NCBI GenBank assembly: GCA_017453705.1
Contig: JAFTEK010000138.1
Span: 1-9,914 of the forward strand
DNA length: 9,914 nucleotides
DNA from: Treponema sp.
Lineage (GTDB): Bacteria > Spirochaetota > Spirochaetia > Treponematales > Treponemataceae
Direction: 5' to 3'
The notes beneath the pieces are model-generated. The model saw only the letters and a list, made by a program, of their open reading frames with translations, made no database searches and was not told the DNA's origin. Positions 1 to 6,190 of this stretch are shown piece by piece; position 1 is the first letter of the stretch; every line of letters begins with the position of its first letter. Both the position numbers and the translations under genes were made by a program.

Positions 1-1308
1 AGCCCTGTCCTGCTCCGCCATCTTTCCGTCAGAGCAGAGCACGTTTATGCTCAGGCCGGGGCCGGGGAAGGGGTGCCGCATGACAAGCTCATCGGACAGG
101 CCTATCTTCTTTCCTATGGAGCGAACCTCGTCCTTGTACAAATCCTTGAGCGGCTCCACGACAAGCCCCTGCTCCAAAAGCTTCTGTATTCCGTCCACGC
201 GGTTGTGGTGGGTCTTTATGACATGGGCGTTCTTGCTGCCACCGGACTCGATGATGTCCGGGTAGAGCGTTCCCTGCGCAAGGAACAACTGTCCGCCGTG
301 CGGACAAGTAAACGAGCCTGACGGCTCGCACTCGCCGTCCATTCCCAGCCCCAGGCGGGCAACCACCTCATCGCGCACCTTGATGAAGTTCTCGCCCACG
401 GCCATCCTCTTTTTCTGCGGGTCAGTCAGCCCTTCCACAGCCTTTAGGAATGACCCGCTCGCGTCCTCAGCTATGAAGTTGGTGAATCCGTGCGCCCTGT
501 ACGCCTCGGCAACCTTGCGGCTCTCGTCCTTGCGCATAAATCCGTTGTCTATGTGCAGGCCGAGCACCCGCTCCTGCCCCAGGGCCTTGTTCAAGAGGGC
601 AAAGGCAACGGTGGAATCCACCCCGCCAGACAGGAAGAGCAGGACTTTCCCATCCCCCACCTGGCTGCGGATGCTTTCCATTATATGATTAAGCACGGTG
701 TCCTCGTCCCAGTTCCTCTCCATCCCGCAGATGGTCGCGGCGAAGTTCTCGAATATCTTGTTGCCCTCCGGGGTGTCCTTGACCTCGCAGTGGCACTGGA
801 GCGAGAAACGTTTCTTTGCCAAATTCTGCAGGGCGGCAAAGGGGCAGTCCTTGGTAGCTCCTATCACCTCAAAGCCTTCCCCCGGCTCAAGCACCGCGTC
901 CTGATGGCTCATCCAGACCTGGCTCGTGCCGGAGACCTTCTGCACTCCGTTGAACAGGGGTGACTTCCTGCCCGCCTCGTTCAGCTCCAGCCGCGCTATG
1001 CCAAACTCGCCGACTTCCGCCCTGCCGACTTTTCCTCCAAGGCTCACGGCCATAATCTGATGCCCGTAGCAAAGGCCGAGAATCGGGATGTCCAGATTCA
1101 ATATCTCCCTGTTGAACTCAGGAACGTCCTTGTCGTACACAGAGGCCGGGCCGCCGCTGAATATGATGCCTTTCGCCCCGGAAAGAGAGCCCACAGGGGC
1201 AGACGGAAGGGCAATCTCTGAATAATATCCCATCATGCGCAGGCGTTTTGCTATCAGGTGGGCATACTGGCTGCCGAAATCCAACACGACAATCTTAGAA
1301 CGTTCCAT
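1..1308 (-). CDS. guaA: GMP synthase (glutamine-hydrolysing), C-terminus beyond window
   Basis: Converts XMP to GMP using ATP and ammonia from glutamine, the last step of guanine nucleotide synthesis, in the cytoplasm. I read 436 codons without a stop. The N-terminal class I glutamine amidotransferase domain shows the oxyanion segment SGGPASV (51-57), catalytic Cys80 in GLCYGHQ, and His173 with Glu175 in QCHCEV. The ATP pyrophosphatase domain follows with the PP-loop SGGVDS (227-232), LHIDNGF (251-257), LAQGTLYP (343-350) and the HPFPGPGLS signature (412-420). About 80-90 residues of the usual 510-525, the dimerisation end, lie off the left edge. The ATG at 1308-1306 is supported by a GAGGAG ribosome site (complement of 1317-1322), 8 nt upstream. 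Two details are atypical: Cys flanks the catalytic His where FHPE is usual, and a Cys/Gly-containing segment (about 322-341) precedes LAQGTLYP. Neither removes a catalytic residue. Transcribed divergently from the ATPase gene. Confidence 0.96.
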   Translation of the reverse strand, partial: MERSKIVVLDFGSQYAHLIAKRLRMMGYYSEIALPSAPVGSLSGAKGIIFSGGPASVYDKDVPEFNREILNLDIPILGLCYGHQIMAVSLGGKVGRAEVGEFGIARLELNEAGRKSPLFNGVQKVSGTSQVWMSHQDAVLEPGEGFEVIGATKDCPFAALQNLAKKRFSLQCHCEVKDTPEGNKIFENFAATICGMERNWDEDTVLNHIMESIRSQVGDGKVLLFLSGGVDSTVAFALLNKALGQERVLGLHIDNGFMRKDESRKVAEAYRAHGFTNFIAEDASGSFLKAVEGLTDPQKKRMAVGENFIKVRDEVVARLGLGMDGECEPSGSFTCPHGGQLFLAQGTLYPDIIESGGSKNAHVIKTHHNRVDGIQKLLEQGLVVEPLKDLYKDEVRSIGKKIGLSDELVMRHPFPGPGLSINVLCSDGKMAEQDRA

Positions 1309-1362
1309 AAGGCGGTCTCCTCTAGCAAAATAATACCGCATAAAATAAGCCATGTCCACGAG

Positions 1363-1409
1363 CCAGTTGCAAAAGTGATTAACTTTGTCCGTTTTCACTT
1401 GCAAACTGG
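1363..1409 (-). promoter_or_regulatory. Bulged stem-loop in the guaA leader
   Basis: The arms are 1363-1378 (CCAGTTGCAAAAGTGA) and 1395-1409 (TCACTTGCAAACTGG). They pair in 6+4+4 bp blocks with one unpaired A in one arm and two unpaired A in the other, around a 16-nt loop. On the minus strand it would lie about 55 nt before the guaA start if transcription begins upstream of it. It lacks the conserved loops of the purine riboswitch and has no T-tract. It may be an mRNA leader structure or an operator; function unknown. Confidence 0.4.
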
Positions 1410-1424
1410 AAGCCAGCGTGCTAT

Positions 1425-1482
1425 ATTTTATTCAAATACTTTTTATTAAAATTCATTTGAATAAAATCCATCTGAATGAAAA
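1425..1482. repeat. AT-rich 13-bp inverted repeat plus a third half-site, guaA/ATPase intergenic region
   Basis: ATTTTATTCAAAT (1425-1437) and ATTTGAATAAAAT (1455-1467) are perfect inverted copies with a 17-nt spacer. A third, imperfect copy ATCTGAATGAAAA (1470-1482) follows in the same orientation as the second, 15 bp further on (10 of 13 matches). The arrangement resembles a multi-site operator in a divergent promoter region. The arms are too AT-rich to be a conventional terminator. No convincing -35/-10 pair could be assigned to guaA or the ATPase gene here. Confidence 0.5.
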
Positions 1483-1563
1483 GTGTTTGCATGATTAGGC
1501 CTGGGCAGAAACACAGTTTCCGAACGGGTCTATTACTCCCCACGATGTATATAGGAGGCCGGC

Positions 1564-2982
1564 ATGTTCATAGGAAGGGATAGGGAACTAAAATCCTTGG
1601 AAGAACTCTACCACAAGAAAGCCTTTGGAATGACCGTCATATACGGCAGGAGGCGGATAGGCAAGTCCACTCTTATCAGCGAATTCCTCAAGGACAAAAA
1701 GGCCGTATGTTACACGGCCACCAAGGTTGGAGCAGAGAGGAACCTGGAGCTGTTCTCTCATCAGGTGCTTTCCGTCCTGGATCCCGCATACGCCAAGGTG
1801 AAATTTCCTTCTATAGAGAGCGTCTTTGACGTGATAACAGGCAAGCTGGGAAAAGAAAAACTCGTAATCGTTATAGACGAGCTGCCCTACTGGGCGGAAA
1901 GTGACGAGCCGCTGCTGTCCATAATCCAGAAGTACGTGGACACGGAGTGGGCAGGAAAAAACATGATGCTCATCCTCTGCGGCTCATCGCTCAGTTTCAT
2001 GGAAAGCAAGATACTCAGCGAAAAAAGCCCCCTGTTCGGCAGAAGGGACAGCCAGATAAAGCTGGAGCCATTCAGCTACAGGGATGCGGCACTGTTCGTA
2101 CCGGGCTACTCGGCGGAAGACAAGGCGATATGCTACGGGGTCACAGGCGGGGTCGCCAAATACCTGGCGATGTTTGACCCGGAGAAAAGCCTTGACGACA
2201 ACATAAAAAGGCTCTTCTTTAACAGCGACGGCTACCTGTTCGACGAGCCGCGCAACCTTCTGGCACAGGAATTCTCTGACACAGCCCTGGTCAACAACAT
2301 CATTGAGCAGATAGCTTCAGGAGAAAACACGCTCAACACCATCGCGGGCAAGGTCAGGGAGAAGGAGCCGACCGTCCTGTACTCGCTGGAAAAGCTGATT
2401 GAGACGGGCCTGGTGGAACGACGCAAGTGCATCACTGACGAAAAGAACAAGAAGAAGACCCAGTACATACTCAAGGACACGATGTTCAAATTCTGGTACA
2501 GCTTCATTCCAAAAGCCTACAGCGTCATAGGGATGGGACAGGGAGACACCTATTACGACAAAGTCGTAAAGGGCGCGCTGCACCAGTTCATGGGGAGCGT
2601 GTTTGAGCAGATGTGCCGCTATTACACACTTGAACAGGGGCTGCAAGGTAAATTCGGGAATTTCATAACGGAAGTGGGAAACTACTGGGGCCAGGAGCAA
2701 TTGGAGGGAGAGGACGGACAGAAACGCCAGCAAACTGCGGACATTGACGTTGTGGCTCTTTCCGGCAGCGACAAGACAGCTATTATAGGCGAGTGCAAGT
2801 TCAGGAACGACAAGCTGGACAGGAGTGTCTATGACACCCTGCTCAGAAGGGCGAGGCTAATTTCCTCAGGATACAGGGTAACAGGCTACCTGCTCTTCTC
2901 CCTGGGCGGCTTCTCAGAAGGGCTTGAGTCCCTGGGCAGGGGCGACACCAAGCTGATCACACTGGAAGAGATGTACAAGTAA
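1564..2982 (+). CDS. P-loop ATPase, ATPase_2 / DUF234 family
   Basis: A 472-residue protein of the archaeal-type ATPase family, in which an N-terminal P-loop ATPase is joined to a C-terminal DUF234 domain. The opening FIGRDRELKSLEEL is the family's usual start. Walker A is GRRRIGKST (28-36), Walker B with the catalytic Glu is VIVIDE (101-106), a sensor-like strand LILCGSS is at 136-142, and an Arg-containing segment FGRRDSQIKLEPFSYRD spans 158-174. A winged-helix-like region covers about 240-290. The C-terminal part (from about 305) contains TADIDVVA (391-398) and IIGECKF (407-413). The spacing Asp395 to Glu410-x-Lys412 fits a PD-(D/E)XK nuclease core, a fold to which DUF234 has been assigned. 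AGGAGG at 1553-1558, 5 nt before the ATG, fixes the start. Such proteins are widespread in anaerobes, are often near mobile or defence genes, and lack a well-defined role. No partner gene is visible here; it stands alone and converges on ssb. Confidence 0.88.
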   Translation: MFIGRDRELKSLEELYHKKAFGMTVIYGRRRIGKSTLISEFLKDKKAVCYTATKVGAERNLELFSHQVLSVLDPAYAKVKFPSIESVFDVITGKLGKEKLVIVIDELPYWAESDEPLLSIIQKYVDTEWAGKNMMLILCGSSLSFMESKILSEKSPLFGRRDSQIKLEPFSYRDAALFVPGYSAEDKAICYGVTGGVAKYLAMFDPEKSLDDNIKRLFFNSDGYLFDEPRNLLAQEFSDTALVNNIIEQIASGENTLNTIAGKVREKEPTVLYSLEKLIETGLVERRKCITDEKNKKKTQYILKDTMFKFWYSFIPKAYSVIGMGQGDTYYDKVVKGALHQFMGSVFEQMCRYYTLEQGLQGKFGNFITEVGNYWGQEQLEGEDGQKRQQTADIDVVALSGSDKTAIIGECKFRNDKLDRSVYDTLLRRARLISSGYRVTGYLLFSLGGFSEGLESLGRGDTKLITLEEMYK

Positions 2983-2987
2983 AGGGA

Positions 2988-3015
2988 ACCTCGAAAAACT
3001 TCAGTTTTTCGAGGT
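2988..3015 (+). terminator. Hairpin after the ATPase gene, terminator candidate
   Basis: A perfect 13-bp inverted repeat (ACCTCGAAAAACT and its complement, 2-nt centre; in RNA more likely 11 bp with a CTTCAG loop) begins 5 nt after the ATPase stop codon. There is no T-tract after the stem; the only T-run lies inside the 3' arm. It could end transcription of the ATPase mRNA, but it also resembles a dispersed repeat, because its CTCGAAAAACT core recurs at 7579-7589. Confidence 0.5.
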
Positions 3016-3032
3016 AACTCTGAAAATGCGAT

Positions 3033-3065
3033 GTCGTAAGTCGCGAAATTATAGCGACTTACGAC
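3033..3065. repeat. 12-bp perfect inverted repeat (second of three hairpins)
   Basis: GTCGTAAGTCGC (3033-3044) and GCGACTTACGAC (3054-3065) are perfect inverted copies around a 9-nt AT-rich loop. It lies between two other long hairpins in a gap with no gene. There is no T-tract on either side, so simple intrinsic termination is not supported. It could be part of a palindromic repeat element or a structured RNA. Confidence 0.5.
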
Positions 3066-3070
3066 TCGAC

Positions 3071-3112
3071 GGCATCTCTAAAAACCGCTAAAAGCGAGTT
3101 TTTAGAGATGCC
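3071..3112. repeat. 19-bp hairpin with one bulge (third of three)
   Basis: The outer 15-bp arms, GGCATCTCTAAAAAC (3071-3085) and GTTTTTAGAGATGCC (3098-3112), are perfect complements. They continue into a 4-bp inner stem CGCT/AGCG with an AAA loop, interrupted by a single unpaired A at 3097. The same arm sequence, with one base changed, occurs at 7574-7588, which suggests a dispersed repeat family. A role as a bidirectional terminator for the convergent ATPase and ssb genes is possible. Confidence 0.55.
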
Positions 3113-3180
3113 CTAAAGCCATCAGGAAGGCTCCTTCTTGCCGGTACAGCCGGAGCCCCCTTATGGAAAGCCCGTGCGCC

Positions 3181-3211
3181 AGTGCCGGGACAGCCTCAGC
3201 CTCCCGGCACT
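3181..3211 (-). terminator. Hairpin after ssb, terminator candidate
   Basis: AGTGCCGGGA (3181-3190) and TCCCGGCACT (3202-3211) form a perfect 10-bp GC-rich stem with an 11-nt loop, starting 8 nt after the ssb stop codon on the minus strand. It has the position and strength expected of a terminator hairpin but no following T-tract. A weaker GGCTCC/GGAGCC pairing lies further on (3129-3157). Confidence 0.5.
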
Positions 3212-3219
3212 CCTGCCAG

Positions 3220-3678
3220 CTAGAAGGCGGGGATTCCCTCGCCTACGGTATCCTCCTCATAGTCCAGTTCCTGCTGCTGGCGGGCGGCGGCAGCGTTGGT
3301 GGCCACAAGCGTTGCCTCGGTGCTTTTGGAAGAAGCCACCTGCCTGTGGGGTAAATTCAGCAGCTCCACATGCTCTGCCACGATGTTCACCTTGCTCTGG
3401 GTCTTGCCTTCCAGGTTCTTCCAGCGATCCTGCTTAAGCCTGCCCACCACGCGGATATGACGGCCTATGACAGCGTACTTGCCGCAAACCTCCGCAGTCT
3501 TGCCAAAACTGGTGACATCAAAGTATGAGACTTCCTCCGTGTTCTCCCCCTTGGCATTCTTGTAGGAACGGTTTACGGCGACCGGCATGACACACACATT
3601 GCATCCCGACGCCGACTGCCTTAGCTCCGGCTGCCTGCACACGTTCCCTTCAAGGATAATCTGGTTCAACGAATTCAT
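3220..3678 (-). CDS. ssb: Single-stranded DNA-binding protein
   Basis: A 152-residue SSB that would coat single-stranded DNA in replication, recombination and repair and recruit partners through its C-terminal tip. The OB-fold (about 1-108) shows the usual landmarks: QIILEGNVCRQPELR (6-20), VAVNRSYK (33-40), SYFDVTSFGKTAE (51-63), HIRVVGRLKQDRW (74-86) and a closing strand VNIVAEHVELL (97-107). A Gln/Ala-rich linker (about 109-138) leads to an acidic tail. The tail ends EGIPAF, whereas the canonical tip ends D-D-x-I-P-F; the penultimate Pro is displaced by an Ala. AAGGAG (complement of 3685-3690), 6 nt before the ATG, supports the start. It is not in the common rpsF-ssb-rpsR arrangement, so it may be a second, stand-alone SSB (inference). 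A structured leader lies upstream. Confidence 0.93.
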   Translation of the reverse strand: MNSLNQIILEGNVCRQPELRQSASGCNVCVMPVAVNRSYKNAKGENTEEVSYFDVTSFGKTAEVCGKYAVIGRHIRVVGRLKQDRWKNLEGKTQSKVNIVAEHVELLNLPHRQVASSKSTEATLVATNAAAARQQQELDYEEDTVGEGIPAF

Positions 3679-3718
3679 ACGCTTCTCCTTAAGTAAATTT
3701 TTTTACGTAGGCATAGAG

Positions 3719-3802
3719 GGCGGAAACCGCCACTGCGAAATACGCATCGGGCGAAATACACCACGGGCGGAAGCCGTCCTAACAGAAAGCTCCTGTGGGA
3801 GC
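3719..3802 (-). promoter_or_regulatory. Structured, repeat-containing ssb leader region
   Basis: This stretch of the ssb/chemoreceptor intergenic region contains a GGCGG/CCGCC hairpin with an AAA loop (3719-3731) and a GCTCC/GGAGC hairpin with a TGTG loop (3789-3802). Between them is a direct repeat of GCGAAATAC (3735-3743 and 3751-3759); the first copy itself forms a GCG/CGC mini-stem (3735-3745). If ssb is transcribed from upstream, these elements lie in its 5' leader. They match no riboswitch class I recognise. Nothing else in 3679-3904 looks like a gene. Confidence 0.3.
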
Positions 3803-3883
3803 CGCTGCCTTTCAATGCTTACACTTTATGTATTGTGCTGGAAAGGTACGAATGTAAACTTCGCGGGAAAAAGCCTGCCAAAA

Positions 3884-3933
3884 TTTTTTTTTATTTACCA
3901 AAGCTTGCCCTGCTAGAATTTCTATAGTACAAT
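3884..3933 (+). promoter_or_regulatory. Sigma-70-like promoter of the chemoreceptor gene, leaderless placement
   Basis: TTGCCC (3905-3910), 17-nt spacer, TACAAT (3928-3933). A T9 run (3884-3892) in an A/T tract sits where an UP element would act. The expected transcription start, about 7 nt past the -10, is near 3940, only 3 nt from the ATG at 3943, and no Shine-Dalgarno sequence precedes that ATG. A small inverted repeat TAGAA-T-TTCTA (3914-3924) lies inside the spacer and could be an operator. A flagellar sigma-28 motif, often used for chemoreceptors, was not seen. Confidence 0.55.
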
Positions 3934-3942
3934 GGCATTATA

Positions 3943-6045
3943 ATGGCAAAGAAAGAATTGGACAGGTTTGACACAAAGGCCAAGCGCGGCATAAGCCTGC
4001 AAGCAAAGCTCATCGGCCTTGTCGGAGGTTTCATACTTCTTGGATGCTCCATAGTGGCTGTCGTATCGCTCACTGTATTTGAAAACAGGCTAATAAAGAA
4101 CACCCAGAATGAACTTGAATTCACAGAGCAGGGGGCTGTGAGCGTAATGGAAGACTGGCTTTCCACACTGGCCATGTCCGCCACGCTGCTGTCAGATTCC
4201 CCTTACATCATACAATCCACATCACACCAGGACAGCAGCGCCACCAAGGCCTACCTCAAGGACAGGGTGCAAAAACTGGACCTGGGCTTCCTGGCGGTCA
4301 TAGACGCTTACGGCATCGTCATCGCATGCAGCGGGGACGAGATTCCAGAAGGCAAGAACATCCTTTCCCTGTCGTGCGTCTACAAGGCACTGAAGGGAAC
4401 TTCCATAAGGACATTCGAAGCCATAGGCAACCTGGACTTCGCGGCACTGGCGACAAGCCCCGTAATGAACGGGAACAAAGTAGTGGGCTGCGTGCTGTCC
4501 GGCTACGACATGACGGACGGGACGTTCACCAAGCTAATGAAGAACGGCTACAACGTTGAGTGCACAATCTTCCGGGATTCCATGAGGATGGATTCCACCA
4601 TACCGGATGTGGTCGGGACAAGGCTTGACAACGAGGAGATAATAAGGAAAGTCCTTGTTGACGGCGAAAAGTTTGAAGGCAAGAACACCATAAAAGGACA
4701 GGAATACTATTCCACTTACCAGCCGCTCGTAAGCGAGGACGACCGGGTGGCGGGAATGTTATTCATAGCCAAGAACGTCGAGGTTGTCCAGAACATAAAG
4801 AAGACCACACTTACCATCGTGGTTCCCATCGTGGCAGTCCTCATCGTCGTCCTCCTTATTTTGAGCTACACCTTTATCCACTGGCTCATGTGGAGAATTT
4901 ACAACGTCACCAACTTCCTCAAGGAGCTGGAGACCGGGGACGCAGACCTTACCAAACGTTGCAAGCTGTTTATCCGCGACGAGATAGGCGACCTCATCAT
5001 CCACTTTGACCTCTTCCTGGACAAGCTGCAGCAGATAATGAAGGACGTGCAGAAGTCCAAGGTACAGCTGACCGACTCCGGCGAAGAGATGTCGCAGAGC
5101 ACGGAGAACACGGCGAGCGCGATTACCCAGATTATAGCCAACATAAAGGGCATCTCCACACAGATAGGCAACCAGGGGCGCAGCGTCTCCCAGACAGCCA
5201 GCGCAGTGACCGACATATCCCACAACATCCAGAACATGGATGAGCTTATAGAAGGGCAGACAACAGGAGTAGCCCAGGCCTCGGCCGCCGTCGAAGGGAT
5301 GATAGGCAATATATCATCCGTCAATCAGTCAGTGGACAAGATGGCTCTCTCCTTCCAGGCCCTGTCCGATGATGCCAAGTCCGGATTCGACAAACAGCAG
5401 GACGTAAACGAGAGAATCAAGCAGATAGAAAGCCAGTCCGCCATGCTGATGGAAGCCAACCTGGCAATCTCAAGCATAGCGGAGCAGACCAACCTGCTGG
5501 CCATGAACGCCGCAATCGAGGCTGCCCACGCTGGCGAGGCGGGAAAAGGCTTCTCCGTCGTCGCCGACGAGATACGCAAGCTGTCCGAGACCTCCAGCTC
5601 CCAGTCCAAGACCATAGGAGACCAGCTTAACAAGATAAAGGACTCCATCACGGAAGTCGTCAGCGCGTCCAAGGAGTCCAGCGAAGCATTCGCATCGGTG
5701 TCCTCCAAGATAAAGGAGACTGATGAGCTTGTAGTCCAGATTAAGTCCGCCATGCAGGAGCAGAACGAGGGCAGCAAGCAGATAGGAGATGCCCTCAAGA
5801 ACATGAACAACAGCACCGGAGAGGTACACAAAGCCTCCAAGGAGATGTCCGCCCGCAGCGAGAAGATAAAGAAGGAGATGGACATACTGCAGGATGTCAC
5901 TTCCAGCATGAAGCAGAGCATGGACGAGATGTCGTCTGGTGCCCAGCGGATAAATGAGACCGGGAGCGTCCTGGGCAATATATCCGGAAAGATGAAGGAA
6001 GCCATAGGCAAGATTGGCAGCCAGATAGACCTCTTCAAGGTCTGA
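3943..6045 (+). CDS. Methyl-accepting chemotaxis protein with Cache-type sensor
   Basis: A 700-residue inner-membrane chemoreceptor that would detect a periplasmic ligand and control CheA through CheW. A short basic cytoplasmic start leads into TM1 (about 22-46). A periplasmic sensor of about 240 residues follows; its membrane-proximal part (about 203-280, with TIPDVVGTRLDNEE and YYSTYQPLVSEDDRVAGMLFI) resembles Cache domains, probably the Cache_3-Cache_2 type. TM2 is about 289-314, then a HAMP-like segment (315-365). The coiled-coil signalling domain runs to the end, with the conserved hairpin tip EQTNLLAMNAAIEAAHAGEAGKG (514-536) and FSVVADEIRKLSE (537-549). No C-terminal CheR-docking pentapeptide is present (ends QIDLFKV). 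Ligand cannot be read from sequence. The ATG lacks a ribosome site but sits just past a promoter, suggesting a leaderless message; no in-frame alternative Met occurs before residue 69. Confidence 0.95.
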   Translation: MAKKELDRFDTKAKRGISLQAKLIGLVGGFILLGCSIVAVVSLTVFENRLIKNTQNELEFTEQGAVSVMEDWLSTLAMSATLLSDSPYIIQSTSHQDSSATKAYLKDRVQKLDLGFLAVIDAYGIVIACSGDEIPEGKNILSLSCVYKALKGTSIRTFEAIGNLDFAALATSPVMNGNKVVGCVLSGYDMTDGTFTKLMKNGYNVECTIFRDSMRMDSTIPDVVGTRLDNEEIIRKVLVDGEKFEGKNTIKGQEYYSTYQPLVSEDDRVAGMLFIAKNVEVVQNIKKTTLTIVVPIVAVLIVVLLILSYTFIHWLMWRIYNVTNFLKELETGDADLTKRCKLFIRDEIGDLIIHFDLFLDKLQQIMKDVQKSKVQLTDSGEEMSQSTENTASAITQIIANIKGISTQIGNQGRSVSQTASAVTDISHNIQNMDELIEGQTTGVAQASAAVEGMIGNISSVNQSVDKMALSFQALSDDAKSGFDKQQDVNERIKQIESQSAMLMEANLAISSIAEQTNLLAMNAAIEAAHAGEAGKGFSVVADEIRKLSETSSSQSKTIGDQLNKIKDSITEVVSASKESSEAFASVSSKIKETDELVVQIKSAMQEQNEGSKQIGDALKNMNNSTGEVHKASKEMSARSEKIKKEMDILQDVTSSMKQSMDEMSSGAQRINETGSVLGNISGKMKEAIGKIGSQIDLFKV

Positions 6046-6074
6046 GAGGCATTGCAAAAGACGCTTCCATCGCC

Positions 6075-6098
6075 CGGCATCCCCCTCAGGGGAGGCCG
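6075..6098 (+). terminator. Hairpin after the chemoreceptor gene, terminator candidate
   Basis: The stem CGGC-A-TCCCC / GGGGA-G-GCCG has 9 bp with one A.G mismatch and a CTCA tetraloop. It begins 30 nt after the chemoreceptor stop codon. It is strong and well placed to end that transcript before the separate promoter at 6154, but no T-tract follows, so intrinsic termination is not certain. Confidence 0.4.
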
Positions 6099-6116
6099 AA
6101 ACTGGACCACGCCCTG

Positions 6117-6139
6117 CCGTGCAATGTTGCGCCGCACGG
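6117..6139. repeat. 6-bp GC-rich inverted repeat upstream of the GH10-like promoter
   Basis: CCGTGC (6117-6122) and GCACGG (6134-6139) are perfect inverted copies with an 11-nt spacer, 15 bp upstream of the -35 box of the next gene. It may be an operator half-site pair or chance; it is short. Confidence 0.25.
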
Positions 6140-6153
6140 AAACGCCCTTCCCC

Positions 6154-6182
6154 TTTACAGATGTCTGTCATTCCGCTAGAAT
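6154..6182 (+). promoter_or_regulatory. Sigma-70-like promoter of the GH10-like gene, leaderless placement
   Basis: TTTACA (6154-6159), exact 17-nt spacer, TAGAAT (6177-6182). The predicted start of transcription is about 6189, 2 nt before the ATG at 6191. There is no Shine-Dalgarno sequence before that ATG. The arrangement supports both the choice of ATG 6191 and a leaderless mRNA. Confidence 0.6.
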
Positions 6183-6190
6183 GGCTTTCC

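Noticed and set aside
490..963. Open frame of 157 codons on the plus strand
   Set aside because: It is antisense to guaA, whose motifs are unmistakable; GC-rich coding strands often leave such shadows.
1309..1563. Possible purine riboswitch ahead of guaA
   Set aside because: The conserved core loop sequences of that class are not present on the minus strand; only a bulged stem-loop is seen.
2983..3219. CRISPR array or tRNA in the hairpin-rich gap
   Set aside because: The inverted repeats are not regularly spaced direct repeats, and no cloverleaf with a T-loop or acceptor end could be formed.
3138..3437. Open frame of 99 codons on the plus strand
   Set aside because: It runs over the ssb terminator hairpin and antisense to ssb, and its Pro/Arg-rich translation resembles nothing known.
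3932..3943. Three-codon frame ATG GCA TTA TAA overlapping the chemoreceptor ATG
   Set aside because: It has no ribosome site and most of it would lie upstream of the predicted transcription start; likely chance.
3939..3944. Perfect TATAAT overlapping the chemoreceptor start codon
   Set aside because: It has no acceptable -35 box at 16-18 nt, and transcription from it would begin downstream of the only reasonable start codon.
5325..6137. Long open frame on the minus strand (270 codons)
   Set aside because: It is antisense to the chemoreceptor gene, its Ser/Leu-rich translation is typical of reading such a gene backwards, and it shows no domain.
6119..6190. Upstream GTG start extending the GH10-like protein by 24 residues
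   Set aside because: The signal peptide begins at ATG 6191, the promoter at 6154-6182 would lie inside the extension, and the GTG has no ribosome site and sits in a GC hairpin.
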